Positions 8,890 through 17,529 are shown, counted from the first letter of the stretch. The stretch: 64,000 nt of DNA from Rhodoferax sp. (GCA_031291305.1 JARLJH010000023.1:62001-126000); one strand, 5' to 3'. Program-made: numbers and translations. The notes: generated from the letters alone by a model not told the origin.

Positions 8890-10421
8890 TCGCAAACCTC
8901 CTGCCCTTCAAAACACTCATCAAGGAACATTGCGGCCTCACCTGCGAGGATCACGGCGAAGAAAAACTCGTCCACGCGCTGAACCAGCGCATTGCCACCC
9001 TCGCGATCAAACCTGTCGACTACATCAGCCGACTGCGCGACGACGAAGATGAGCTCCAATCCCTGGTGAACCTGCTCACCGTCAACGAAACCTATTTTTT
9101 TCGTGAACCGGAACAAATTGAGCGACTGGTCAATCGCCTCGCGCCGCGCTTGCTTGCTGCGCACGGCGACACAACGCCCATTCGCATCCTCAGCGCGGGT
9201 TGCTCCTCGGGCGAGGAGCCATACTCACTGGTGATGGCGCTGACGGAAAGGTACGGCGAGAGCACCGCCCGCCTGTTTTCCTTTTTCGGCGGTGACCTCG
9301 ACAGCGCGGTGCTGGATAGGGCGCGCACCGCCCGCTACACCGACTTTTCTTTCCGTGGCGTGCCGCAGGCGAAGCACCAGCGCTATTTCGAGCAAGCGCA
9401 GCGCAGCCATGTGCTCAAGGAAGAGATCAGGAAACAAGTCAGTTTCCACGAACTCAACCTGCTGGCGACACCCTTCCCGCCTGCCTTGCGCGACTTCGAC
9501 ATCATCTTCTTCCGTAACGTCTCGATCTATTTCGACACACCCACGCGCAAGATCATCCAGCGCAACCTCGCTTCGCTGCTGAAGGACGACGGCATCCTGG
9601 TCATCGGCACGGCAGAGACGCTCGCCAACGATCTCGGTGTGCTCGGGCTGGTGGAAGAGGACGGGCTGTATTACTTCGTCAAAGGCGATCCACCGCTGGC
9701 TTCGGAGGCTGCGGTCAAGCCCAGAATTCCTTTAGACCGAACATCGCCCGCAGGAGCCAGCTTGCTGGCGAATGAACAATCACAATTCAACGCGAATGAC
9801 CTATCGAGCACCGCCACTCCCCCCCCTTTTTGGAAAAGGGAGCAATCCGCTGCAGTGCCTTCTGCATCTAACGAATTTGCAGCTCCGAAAGCAGCCAAGC
9901 CCTCGCTGGATAACGCGCGCCAACTGACGCGCGACAAGCGCTTCGACGAGGCCTTGCCGGAACTCGATGCCGTACTGGCTGGCGAGCAGGACAACACCGA
10001 AGCCCAGTTACTCAAGGCGCATGTGCTGATCAACCGCAAAGCATTCGCCGCCGCCGAAGCCTTGGCGCAGCGCGTGCTCTCGGTCAACACCTGGTCCATC
10101 GACGCGCTGCTGCTGCTCGGTCTCGCCGCCAAATGGCAACAGCGCAATGCCGATGCAGTTCGCCATTTCAAGCAAGCGGTCTACTCGCACCACGAATGCT
10201 GGCCCGCACATTACTACCTGGCCGATCTGTACCGCGACAGTGGCGCCACCGAACCCGCGCGCCGTGCTTACCGCGTGGTAATGCAGCTGCTCGGCGGCAA
10301 GGAGCCCGACACCGGCATTCAGTACGTGCCGTTTGGGTTGCCAACAGCCGAGATCCGTTTTCTGTGCGAGCATCAGCTTGCCAAATTGCCCGGCGCAAAA
10401 ATGCAGGCGGATCTGAGGTAA
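8886..10421 (+). CDS. cheR: Chemoreceptor methyltransferase CheR with C-terminal TPR domain
   Basis: This is an S-adenosylmethionine-dependent methyltransferase for receptor glutamates. I start it at ATG 8886, overlapping the cheB stop as ATGA; the longer open frame to 8436 lies inside cheB. Family motifs are NETYFFRE (67-74), the SAM-binding loop AGCSSGEEPYS (about 104-114) and FFRNVSIYFD, where the usual cysteine of FCRN is phenylalanine. A low-complexity linker of about 60 residues leads to tetratricopeptide repeats (about 345-460). A TPR tail is seen in WspC and FrzF-type CheR proteins of alternative chemosensory systems. The linker DNA contains two palindromes (9756-9769 and 9824-9840), as if a small repeat had entered in frame. 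Confidence 0.95.
   Translation: MIANLLPFKTLIKEHCGLTCEDHGEEKLVHALNQRIATLAIKPVDYISRLRDDEDELQSLVNLLTVNETYFFREPEQIERLVNRLAPRLLAAHGDTTPIRILSAGCSSGEEPYSLVMALTERYGESTARLFSFFGGDLDSAVLDRARTARYTDFSFRGVPQAKHQRYFEQAQRSHVLKEEIRKQVSFHELNLLATPFPPALRDFDIIFFRNVSIYFDTPTRKIIQRNLASLLKDDGILVIGTAETLANDLGVLGLVEEDGLYYFVKGDPPLASEAAVKPRIPLDRTSPAGASLLANEQSQFNANDLSSTATPPPFWKREQSAAVPSASNEFAAPKAAKPSLDNARQLTRDKRFDEALPELDAVLAGEQDNTEAQLLKAHVLINRKAFAAAEALAQRVLSVNTWSIDALLLLGLAAKWQQRNADAVRHFKQAVYSHHECWPAHYYLADLYRDSGATEPARRAYRVVMQLLGGKEPDTGIQYVPFGLPTAEIRFLCEHQLAKLPGAKMQADLR
9756..9769. repeat. REP-like palindrome inside the CheR linker
   Basis: GCCAGC-TT-GCTGGC is a perfect 6-bp inverted repeat preceded by AGGA, which resembles the core of REP elements common in Pseudomonas and some betaproteobacteria. 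It is translated in frame in the interdomain linker of the TPR-containing CheR. Confidence 0.6.
9824..9840. repeat. Perfect palindrome CCCTTTT-TGG-AAAAGGG inside the CheR linker
   Basis: This is a 7-bp perfect inverted repeat with a 3-bp loop preceded by a run of C. It lies 54 bp after the REP-like palindrome and is also read through in frame. The pair suggests a small repeat insertion tolerated in an unstructured linker. Confidence 0.55.
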
Positions 10422-10424
10422 CCC

Positions 10425-12641
10425 ATGGCGCTCGACATCAAAAAGTTCGTTGTCCGTTTTGTCGAAGAAACGCGCGATCACATCAACCGCCTCAATGACG
10501 GACTGGCCGCGCTGGAATCCGGCAGCGCAGACAAGGAAAACATCAACGCCATCTTCCGATCAGCGCACACCATCAAGGGCTCTTCGCGCATGCTGAAGCT
10601 GGGCTCCATCACCGAGACAGCGCACAAGCTGGAAGACGTGATGGGCGGGCTGCGTGACGGCACGCTGCAATTCAACCCAGCGCTGGGGCAGTTGCTGTAC
10701 CGCTCCGTGGATGCGCTCGCGGCACTGGTGGATACGCTGGCAGAAACATCCGACGGCATCCATCTGCCGCCGCCGGATGCTGCCTTGTGCGCGGCATTAA
10801 CGCAAGCTGCCGCAGGACAAGCGACAGATGCAGCAGCGCCGTCCGCCGAGCAGAATGAGCCTGCCGTTGCAGCGCTCGTTGCTGAGGTTGAGGAAGTGCA
10901 CACTGCGACACCCGAACCGGCTGTAGCGCAAGCACAACCCCGTGCCATAACAGCCACGGTGGATGCCAAACTCAAGACTGCCGAAACGGTTCGCGTACGC
11001 CTGAGCAAACTCGACGAACTCGTCAAGCTGATGGGCGAGGTGGTGTCAAGCCATGCGCGCATGCGCCAGCGCCTGCTAGAAGTGCGGGACATCGAACGCG
11101 AGTTGCTGAAGAACGGCGACGAACGCGCAGCAAGCAGTTTGCACCGCTTCGCGCTGACGCTGAAAGACGATGTGCAAGCGCAGGAAGTGCTGATGGACGA
11201 GCTGCACGACAAGACCTTGCTGATGCGCATGCTGCCGCTGGCCATCGTGTTCGAACCGGCGGCACGCATGGTGCGCGAGCTGGCACGCTCGGTCGGCAAG
11301 CAGGTGGAGTGTGTGGTGAACGGCGCGGAGATCGAGCTTGACCGCCAGATGATCGACAAGCTTTCCGACCCAATCATTCACCTGATCCGCAACGGCATCG
11401 ACCACGGTCTGGAAACGCCCGACAAACGCATTGCAGTCGGCAAGGCGACGCAAGGGCGTTTGACCTTGTCGGCACGACAGGACGGCGGCTGGGTGCTGAT
11501 CGAAGTGAACGACGACGGCAACGGCATTGCGCTGGCCGCCGTGCGTGACAAGGCGATCAAGAAAAATTTCATCACGGCGGAAAAAGCTGCCGTGATGAGC
11601 GATCAGGAGATCGTTGACCTGATCTTCCTGCCCGGTTTTTCCACGAACGCCATCATCACCGACCTGTCCGGTCGCGGTGTCGGCATGGATGTGGTCAAAC
11701 AATGCGTCATCGACGACCTGCAAGGCAGCGTCAGCGTCGAAACCCTACCGGGCGCAGGCACGACCTTCGCGTTGCGCCTGCCGTTGTCGCTGGCGGTGAT
11801 GCGTGTGCTGCTGGTGGAAGCGAACGGCCTCCCTTTCGGCTTCACCGCCCAGTACGTCGCCGAGTTGCTGCGCCTGCCGAGCCAGGCGCAAATGACGGTA
11901 GCGGATCGCAACGCCGTCATCATCCGCAACGAATTCGTGCCGGTGGTCCCGCTGGCCGAACTGCTGCATATCCCGGCGCACCTGGTGCATCCGCGCAAGA
12001 CGAAGATCGCCGCTTCCGGCGAGATGCTGTTGGTGGTGCTGCGCATTCGCAACGAAAAGATCGCCGTGCAGGTGGACGACTTGCTCGACGAGCGTGACAT
12101 GGTCATCAAGCCGCTGCCCGAGCACCTGCGCCAATTGCCGATGGTGTCGGGCATGGTCACCACCGGCAAGAATGAGCTGGTTAGCGTGCTGCACGCCCCC
12201 GCGTTGCTGGATGTGGCGCAGCGGGTGCGCAACCAGGCGGTGCGTGCCGAAGCGGCGACGCATGCGGCAGAAAACCATTACAACGTGCTGGTGGTGGACG
12301 ACTCGCTCAACACGCGCGAAATCGAAAAGGACGTGCTGGAAGCCCACGGCTACCGCGTCACACTCGCCGAGGACGGTCTCGATGGTTTGCGCAAGGCGCT
12401 GGAAGGCGATTTCGATGCGGTGCTGACCGACGTGGAGATGCCCAACATGGACGGCTTCTCGCTCACTGCGGAACTGCGGCAGGAAGAAAAATACCGCCAC
12501 ACGCCCATCGTCATCATCACCTCGCGCGAAAAGGAAGCGGATAAGCAGCGCGGTATCCAGGCCGGTGCGGATGCCTACATCGTCAAGGGTGATTTCGACC
12601 AGAGCAGTCTGGTGGATACGTTGAGGACGTTGCTAGGGTAA
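10425..12641 (+). CDS. cheA: Hybrid chemotaxis histidine kinase CheA with C-terminal receiver
   Basis: This 738 aa kinase is the hub of the chemosensory cluster. Domains in order: an Hpt/P1 domain with phosphoacceptor H48 in RSAHTIKGSSRM; an Ala/Pro-rich linker (about 115-185) instead of an obvious P2 domain; a dimerisation helix pair; a HATPase with NGIDHGLE, NDDGNGIA and the G-box DLSGRGVGMDVVK; a CheW-like regulatory domain; and a receiver with LVVDDS and LTDVEMPNMDG near residues 625-680. A CheA-receiver fusion is typical of FrzE and WspE, not of flagellar CheA. It starts 3 bp after cheR, with GAGG upstream. The receiver may act as a phosphate sink. Confidence 0.95.
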   Translation: MALDIKKFVVRFVEETRDHINRLNDGLAALESGSADKENINAIFRSAHTIKGSSRMLKLGSITETAHKLEDVMGGLRDGTLQFNPALGQLLYRSVDALAALVDTLAETSDGIHLPPPDAALCAALTQAAAGQATDAAAPSAEQNEPAVAALVAEVEEVHTATPEPAVAQAQPRAITATVDAKLKTAETVRVRLSKLDELVKLMGEVVSSHARMRQRLLEVRDIERELLKNGDERAASSLHRFALTLKDDVQAQEVLMDELHDKTLLMRMLPLAIVFEPAARMVRELARSVGKQVECVVNGAEIELDRQMIDKLSDPIIHLIRNGIDHGLETPDKRIAVGKATQGRLTLSARQDGGWVLIEVNDDGNGIALAAVRDKAIKKNFITAEKAAVMSDQEIVDLIFLPGFSTNAIITDLSGRGVGMDVVKQCVIDDLQGSVSVETLPGAGTTFALRLPLSLAVMRVLLVEANGLPFGFTAQYVAELLRLPSQAQMTVADRNAVIIRNEFVPVVPLAELLHIPAHLVHPRKTKIAASGEMLLVVLRIRNEKIAVQVDDLLDERDMVIKPLPEHLRQLPMVSGMVTTGKNELVSVLHAPALLDVAQRVRNQAVRAEAATHAAENHYNVLVVDDSLNTREIEKDVLEAHGYRVTLAEDGLDGLRKALEGDFDAVLTDVEMPNMDGFSLTAELRQEEKYRHTPIVIITSREKEADKQRGIQAGADAYIVKGDFDQSSLVDTLRTLLG

Positions 12642-12733
12642 GACGCTGCCTCGTCCCCCATTACAACGGCGAAATCGCACTGAGATGTTCGAGGTTTTTT
12701 AAGTTTTACGCAGTCATGCAAAAGGAAAAACAA

Positions 12734-13102
12734 ATGCGAATTCTGGTAGTGGACGACGACCCCCTCGCCGGTGAGATGACAGGGGCGATCCTTGAAGAGC
12801 AAGGACATACGGTGGTCATGGCCGAAAACGGTGTGGAGGCTGTCGATAAACTCAACACCGATAGCGGCATCGACATGGTCATCAGCGACATGAACATGCC
12901 GATGGTCAGCGGCATCGACCTGTTTCGCGAGTTGCGCGAACAGGGCAGTGTTTTGCCCTTCATCCTGCTCACCGGTGACGAGCCTGCAGGGTTGCTGCTG
13001 CAGGAACCACGCCTCGACGCGTGTTTGGCGAAAGACTTCAGTCTCGATGAGAGCTTGCCAAGAGTCATGACTGAAGTGCTGACGCGCCGCACGTCGGCCT
13101 GA
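12734..13102 (+). CDS. Stand-alone response regulator receiver
   Basis: This single receiver domain of 122 aa has the acidic cluster VDDDP near residues 6-10, phosphoacceptor region VISDMNMPMVSG and the TG pair of LLTGDEP in place of the switch Thr/Ser. I chose ATG 12734 because AAAGGA lies about seven bases upstream; ATG 12716 would add MQKEKQ. It has no output domain, so it may be a CheY-like diffusible regulator or a phosphate shuttle between CheA and the downstream cyclase. The C-terminal part is short, and a lysine sits in ACLAKDF in place of the usual KP motif. Confidence 0.85.
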   Translation: MRILVVDDDPLAGEMTGAILEEQGHTVVMAENGVEAVDKLNTDSGIDMVISDMNMPMVSGIDLFRELREQGSVLPFILLTGDEPAGLLLQEPRLDACLAKDFSLDESLPRVMTEVLTRRTSA

Positions 13103-13118
13103 TACGGAGAAGCCTGCC

Positions 13119-14798
13119 ATGAGCGACACCAAACCGCTTTCCGCCAAAGAAAAGATCGCGAAACTGCGTGCGGTTTTTCTCAGCCAATTGCCGGATCGCG
13201 CCGCACAGGCTCGCGCGCTGTTTGGGCAGCTCAAGGGCGATCCCGGCAACCATGCTGCCGCAGCCGAACTGCATCGCTGTTTCCACGGTATCAAGGGCAC
13301 GGGACGTTCCTTCGGATTTCGCCAACTCGGCGAGGCAGCCGCACCCGGTGAAGACCTCGCCGCGATACTGACCGACGCAAGCGTATCTCCACCAAACGAT
13401 TGGCAGGAACAGTTCGCCGTTTGCCTGACCCAGCTGGATGTCGCAGTTGCCGCCGCCTGCACCGCAAACGACGACCGTGAAGACCCCGACATGAGCTTGG
13501 CAGCGTCGTCCGCTCCCGCGACCAGCGGCGGACGTAGGGTGTACATCTGCGACGACGAGCCGCTCACGCTTGAGCAATTGTCCACCCAGCTCGCCTGCTT
13601 CGGCTACGAGACCGTCACCTTCACCGAGCCGCAGGCGCTACATGATGCCGTGCTGGCACGCCGTCCCGACGCGGTCATCATGGACATCAATTTCCCGCAG
13701 GGCTCCAATGCGGGCACAGAGGCGCTGGCCAGATTACAAGCCGAAACAGGCCATTCCATACCGACAATCTTTCTCTCCGCGCGCAATGACTTCGCGGCGC
13801 GGCTCGCATCCGTGCAGGCGGGTAGCAATGCCTATTTTCATAAACCAGCGCACGCCATGGATCTGGTCGCCACGCTGGACGAATTGACCCGCCAGCAGCA
13901 ACCCGAGCCTTTTCGCATTCTCGTCATTGACGACGAGCCGGAGATCGCCGCTTACCACAGCATCATCCTGCAGGAAGCAGGCATGACAACGTATCAGTTG
14001 ACCGATCCCGCCCGCGTGCTGGATGTTCTGAAAGAGTTTCGCCCCGACATGGTGTTGATGGACATGTACATGCCGCAATGCAACGGCCACGACCTCGCCA
14101 AACTCATCCGCCAGATTCCCGATCACGTGGGACTGCCCATCGTTTTCTTATCGAGTGAGACTGACAGCAAGAAACAATATTCCGCCATGCGCATCGGTGC
14201 TGAAGGCTTCCTGACCAAACCGGTGGTGCCGGAAAACTTGGTCGCCGCCGTGGCGATCCGCGCCGAGCGCATGCGCACCTTGCGCTCGCTGATGGCGCGT
14301 GACAGCCTGACCGGGCTGTTCAACCACACCACCACCACCCAGTTGCTCGATAACGCCGTCTCCAACGCGAAACGCAACGGCGGCACGCTGTGCTTCGCCA
14401 TGATCGACATCGACCACTTCAAATTGGTGAACGACACCCACGGTCATCCGGTTGGCGACCAGGTCATCCTGGCGCTGTCGCGCGTGTTGCAGCAGCGCCT
14501 GCGCAATTCCGACTTTGTGGGCCGCTACGGCGGCGAAGAGTTTGCCGTCATCCTGCAGGACATTTCGCAGGAACGAGCCGCAGCGCTGCTGGATGAATTG
14601 CGCCAGGATTTTTCCCGCGTCCTCTTCCACTCGGACAATGGCGAATTTTTCTGCACCTTCAGCGTTGGCATCGCCGAGTACCCGGCGCGGCGCGACATGG
14701 AAACCTTGCGCGCCATGGCTGACAAGGCACTCTACGAAGCCAAGCGCAGCGGGCGCAACCGCGTGGTCGTGGATAGCACAACAAAGGATCAACCATGA
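13119..14798 (+). CDS. Diguanylate cyclase, Hpt-REC-REC-GGDEF
   Basis: This 559 aa protein is the probable output of the chemosensory pathway, making c-di-GMP from two GTP. Its N-terminal domain (about 15-110) contains FHGIKGTGRS with H56 placed like an Hpt phosphohistidine. Receiver 1 has CDDEP and VIMDINFP; receiver 2 has IDDEPE and VLMDMYMPQCNG. The C-terminal cyclase has the active-site GGEEF with an RNSD inhibitory I-site five residues before it, and MIDIDHFKLVND upstream. It starts 16 bp after the lone receiver and overlaps cheW by 4 bp. WspR is simpler (one receiver plus GGDEF), so this architecture adds an Hpt and a second receiver. Confidence 0.94.
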   Translation: MSDTKPLSAKEKIAKLRAVFLSQLPDRAAQARALFGQLKGDPGNHAAAAELHRCFHGIKGTGRSFGFRQLGEAAAPGEDLAAILTDASVSPPNDWQEQFAVCLTQLDVAVAAACTANDDREDPDMSLAASSAPATSGGRRVYICDDEPLTLEQLSTQLACFGYETVTFTEPQALHDAVLARRPDAVIMDINFPQGSNAGTEALARLQAETGHSIPTIFLSARNDFAARLASVQAGSNAYFHKPAHAMDLVATLDELTRQQQPEPFRILVIDDEPEIAAYHSIILQEAGMTTYQLTDPARVLDVLKEFRPDMVLMDMYMPQCNGHDLAKLIRQIPDHVGLPIVFLSSETDSKKQYSAMRIGAEGFLTKPVVPENLVAAVAIRAERMRTLRSLMARDSLTGLFNHTTTTQLLDNAVSNAKRNGGTLCFAMIDIDHFKLVNDTHGHPVGDQVILALSRVLQQRLRNSDFVGRYGGEEFAVILQDISQERAAALLDELRQDFSRVLFHSDNGEFFCTFSVGIAEYPARRDMETLRAMADKALYEAKRSGRNRVVVDSTTKDQP

Positions 14799-15304
14799 GC
14801 GAAACCACTCTCGATCAAGTACTGACCGGGCGACTTGATGCGCAGCGGGAGATTGTCTACGTCGATGAGCCGACGGTGAAACTGGTGATCTTTGCGCTGG
14901 GCTGCGACTGGTTTGCCTTTTACGGCGAACGCATCAGCGAGATCCTCGCGCATGCCGATGTATTCTTCGTGCCGGGTTGCCCGCCTTCGCTCGAAGGCGT
15001 CATCAACGTGCGCGGCGATATCGCTTCAGTCATCCGCCTGCACGAGATGCTGCACTTGCCGCAGGGCGACGCCGCCCGTTCATCCATCCTGCTCGGGGCT
15101 GGCGGCGGCATCAGCAGCGGTATCCGCGTCGACCGCGTCGTCGATGTGGTCGACGTGACACAAAGCAGTATCCAGCCGCCGCCGGCCACATTACCAGACC
15201 ACCTGCGCTCGCTGGTGTCGGGCGTGCTGCGTTTTCAGGAACAAGCGGTGACCGTGCTGAATCTCGACGCGCTGTTCGCCGATTACGCGCGCGGCTTGGG
15301 ATGA
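14795..15304 (+). CDS. cheW: Chemotaxis coupling protein CheW
   Basis: This 169 aa protein has a full CheW/SH3-like fold. It shows the N-terminal strand VKLVIFALGCDWFAFYGERI, the diagnostic LEGVINVRGDIASVI, GIRVDRVVDVVDV and the closing LNLDALF. CheW bridges receptors to CheA. It is coupled by 4-bp overlaps to the cyclase gene before it and to the CheW-like gene after it, so all three are probably translated together. Confidence 0.94.
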   Translation: MSETTLDQVLTGRLDAQREIVYVDEPTVKLVIFALGCDWFAFYGERISEILAHADVFFVPGCPPSLEGVINVRGDIASVIRLHEMLHLPQGDAARSSILLGAGGGISSGIRVDRVVDVVDVTQSSIQPPPATLPDHLRSLVSGVLRFQEQAVTVLNLDALFADYARGLG

Positions 15305-15681
15305 GCGACCTCTGCGAACACGCAACACTGGATGTCGTGCTGTTCTCCGCCGGGGAATGGCGCGCAGGTTTTGAGGCCAGACTGGTGCGTTCCTCGCGCC
15401 CCGCTCTAGCTAACGCCAGCGGCAAGACGATTGAGACGCAGCTGGGACTCGCGCCGCCCGCCGGGGCGACACCGCGCCAATACCTCGAGCTCAAACGGGC
15501 GCAGGACGTGCGCGAAGTGCTCGTCGGCGCGCCGGTCGAACTGGTCACATTGCCCGCCAGCAGCATCTATCCTCTGCCCCCGCTGCTGGCAGCCCGCTGC
15601 AAACTGCATGGTTTGCGTGCGCTGGCGCTCGAGCAGGATGCCAAGGCCGTTGTCTTGTTGTTCGAGCCAGCGGCGGTTTAG
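15301..15681 (+). CDS. Short CheW-like protein, last gene of the chemosensory operon
   Basis: This 126 aa protein starts at ATG 15301, overlapping the cheW stop. The segment VREVLVGAPVELVTLPASSIYPLPPLL resembles the second half of CheW (VDDVLEV...LPP), and the ending ALALEQDAKAVVLLFEP resembles its final strands, but the conserved GVINLRG core is missing. It may be a reduced second coupling protein, comparable in position to the two CheW proteins of Wsp, or a decaying duplicate. The stop codon is followed without a break by a fragment of an unrelated gene in the same frame. Confidence 0.7.
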   Translation: MSDLCEHATLDVVLFSAGEWRAGFEARLVRSSRPALANASGKTIETQLGLAPPAGATPRQYLELKRAQDVREVLVGAPVELVTLPASSIYPLPPLLAARCKLHGLRALALEQDAKAVVLLFEPAAV

Positions 15682-15963
15682 CCCGCCTGCTGCGCAAAGT
15701 GCAAGGGCGACCTGCAGACCAACAGCCAGGGGGACATTGACGAGATCGAGTCGCACGTCACCGAGGTGCTGGCGCCGCTGGGGCACAGGGTGCCGGTGGT
15801 GGTGAATTACGACAGCTTCACCATCCTGCCACCGTTGCTCGACACCTACTCAAACATGGTGCAAGGCTTGAAACGCCGCTTTTACAGCCGGGTGACGCGC
15901 TATGGAACCGGTGGGCTTCTGAAGGCTCGGCTGGAGTCGGGCGGTGGCAAAACGCCGGTTTGA
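15682..15963 (+). pseudogene. 3' fragment of an acyl-CoA:acetate/3-ketoacid CoA-transferase gene
   Basis: Directly after the CheW-like stop, in the same frame, 93 codons remain open to TGA 15961. Their translation contains EVLAPLGHRVPVVVNYDSF, LLDTYSNMVQGLKRRFYSRV and TRYGTGGLLKARL. This matches my recollection of the C-terminus of YdiF/propionate CoA-transferase type enzymes (APLG..V..IVNYDNF...RYTTSxFLR.KL). There is no start codon of its own with a ribosome binding site, and the other roughly 450 residues of the enzyme are absent, so this is a remnant. The homology junction seems to lie near 15720. It most likely marks the edge of the inserted chemosensory region. Confidence 0.7.
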
Positions 15964-15990
15964 TCGTTTGGTAGGGTTGGGGCATTCCGC

Positions 15991-16329
15991 TGCGCGGTAG
16001 CTTTCCCCCACTCACTCCCCCCGCCCTCTCTCGCCCCGCCGGGCGAAAGAGGGAGCTAACAGCCATATTTGGCCGTGTCTTTTTTGGGAGGACGTACAAA
16101 CCGGTCTGCCGGTGGTGGAACCGGAAAGAGTACCCATTTTTTATAGCTACCTGCCCTTTATCTATCTGGGCTAGAGGCCAATTTCTTATATAACTTTGTG
16201 GCACTAACGGCCAGCCGCCTGGTACATCTTTTCTTCAAAGTGTTGGCCAAATACGGCTGTTAGGCTCCCTTTCCGCCCCGGCGGGGGTGGAAAGGGCGGG
16301 GGGATAGGGGGGGAACAACTTCGCTTGGC
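15991..16329. repeat. MITE-like element with long imperfect terminal inverted repeats
   Basis: The left arm (about 15991-16073) and right arm (about 16245-16329) are inverted copies. The inner 57 bp, 16017-16073 against 16245-16302, match at roughly 80 percent by eye, including CTAACAGCCATATTTGGCC against GGCCAAATACGGCTGTTAG. The 171-bp centre has no ORF of note and carries a copy of the dispersed palindrome at 16137-16196. This fills the 379-bp space between the CoA-transferase remnant and pyrF. I see no target-site duplication with confidence. Confidence 0.65.
16137..16196. repeat. Dispersed 'tagccct...gggctag' palindrome, copy 1
   Basis: The sequence reads tagctacctgcccttta, then tctgggctagaggcc, flanked by A/T-rich ends. 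It is one of about nine copies of an imperfect palindrome spread through the window. It lies in the centre of the inverted-repeat element next to pyrF. Confidence 0.65.
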
Positions 16330-16342
16330 GAAAAAGAAAATT

Positions 16343-17203
16343 TCACCCAGCCCGGCAAGCTGCCCGCAACACATCACGGGTCTCCAACGCGACCCGCCGC
16401 GCTGCAGCCGCAAAGTCTTCACCACCAGACGCATACAGAATCACCCGCGATGAATTCACGATGATCGGCGCGGAGGATTCCAGCGTGCCGTCTGCCAGCA
16501 CCTTGCCGCGCCACCCCGCCTTGACGGTAGCCAGCGCATCACCGCCCTGCGCCCCGACGCCGGGGATCAGCAGCGGCAGTGTCGGGGCCAGCGCACGCAC
16601 CCGCTCAATCTCGGCGGGATAGGTCGCGCCCACCACCAGACCGAGCTGGCCGTTCAGGTTCCACTGACCTTGCGCCAATTGGGCAATGTGCTCATACAGC
16701 AGGGGTTCACCGGCCACACTAGCCAGGCGTTGCGGCTGAAAATCGTCACCGCCGGGGTTCGAGGTGCGGCACAGCAGGAACGCGCCTTTGTCGTGGTACT
16801 TGAGGTAGGGTTGCACCGAATCAAAACCCATGAACGGCGACAGCGTGACGGCATCGGCGCCATAACGCTCAAAAGCCTCAATCGCGTACTGCTCGGCAGT
16901 GCTGCCAATGTCACCGCGCTTGGCGTCCAGAATCACCGGCACGTGGGGCGCGGTGCGGCGCATGTGCTGAATCAACTGCTCCAGCTGGGCCTCGGCGCGG
17001 TGCGCGGCGAAGTAGGCTATCTGCGGTTTGAAAGCAATGACCAGATCGGCCGTGGCATCGACGATAGCGGCGCAAAAGTCGTAAATCCGGCTGGCATCGC
17101 CCTGGTAGCGTGCGGGGAACTTGGCCGGGTCCGGGTCCAGACCGACGCACAGCAGGGATTGGTTTTGACGCTCTGCGGCGCCGAGTATGTCTAGAAATTT
17201 CAT
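16343..17203 (-). CDS. pyrF: Orotidine 5'-phosphate decarboxylase
   Basis: This enzyme performs the last step of UMP synthesis, decarboxylating OMP. At 286 aa it belongs to the longer type 2 family. The catalytic Lys-Asp network is visible in [13 protein letters not shown], and the phosphate-binding region appears in [11 protein letters not shown]. The N-terminus [14 protein letters not shown] is characteristic. It is transcribed away from the chemosensory operon and is a single-gene unit here; the small membrane-protein gene at 17323 diverges from it. Confidence 0.96.
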   Translation of the reverse strand: MKFLDILGAAERQNQSLLCVGLDPDPAKFPARYQGDASRIYDFCAAIVDATADLVIAFKPQIAYFAAHRAEAQLEQLIQHMRRTAPHVPVILDAKRGDIGSTAEQYAIEAFERYGADAVTLSPFMGFDSVQPYLKYHDKGAFLLCRTSNPGGDDFQPQRLASVAGEPLLYEHIAQLAQGQWNLNGQLGLVVGATYPAEIERVRALAPTLPLLIPGVGAQGGDALATVKAGWRGKVLADGTLESSAPIIVNSSRVILYASGGEDFAAAARRVALETRDVLRAACRAG

Positions 17204-17322
17204 GCGGCCATTGTATGAAGGCCATGAAAAGGCTTCATCGTGCGTTAAGCAGCCGCTAAGCGTTTCTTAAGGCCACACTGAGAAGATGCCCTCATTCCAT
17301 CCACTGCCCAAAGAGGTTCCCC

Positions 17323-17529
17323 ATGAATTCAGACTTGCATCAATTTGTCTCTAAATATCTGAGCGTTGTCTTCGCCACGTTGATGGCTGTGAGCTTTTTC
17401 GCCTTTGTGTCGATTCCCTATGGCCTGGGGGCTGATCCTGGCGACGTGCGCGCGGCTGAACGTCTGGCTCAAGCCGAGGCCCAGACACCCGCGCCAGCCA
17501 GCACGCCAGCGCCGCTGCCTGAGGCCTGA
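17323..17529 (+). CDS. Small single-span membrane protein, unknown function
   Basis: This 68 aa protein has AAGAGG placed about eight bases before ATG 17323, which supports translation. Residues about 12-35 (LSVVFATLMAVSFFAFVSI) form one membrane helix. It is followed by a charged segment and an Ala/Pro/Thr-rich tail ending PAPLPEA. I do not recognise the family. It lies between divergent pyrF and the cation-efflux gene 97 bp downstream. Confidence 0.6.
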   Translation: MNSDLHQFVSKYLSVVFATLMAVSFFAFVSIPYGLGADPGDVRAAERLAQAEAQTPAPASTPAPLPEA

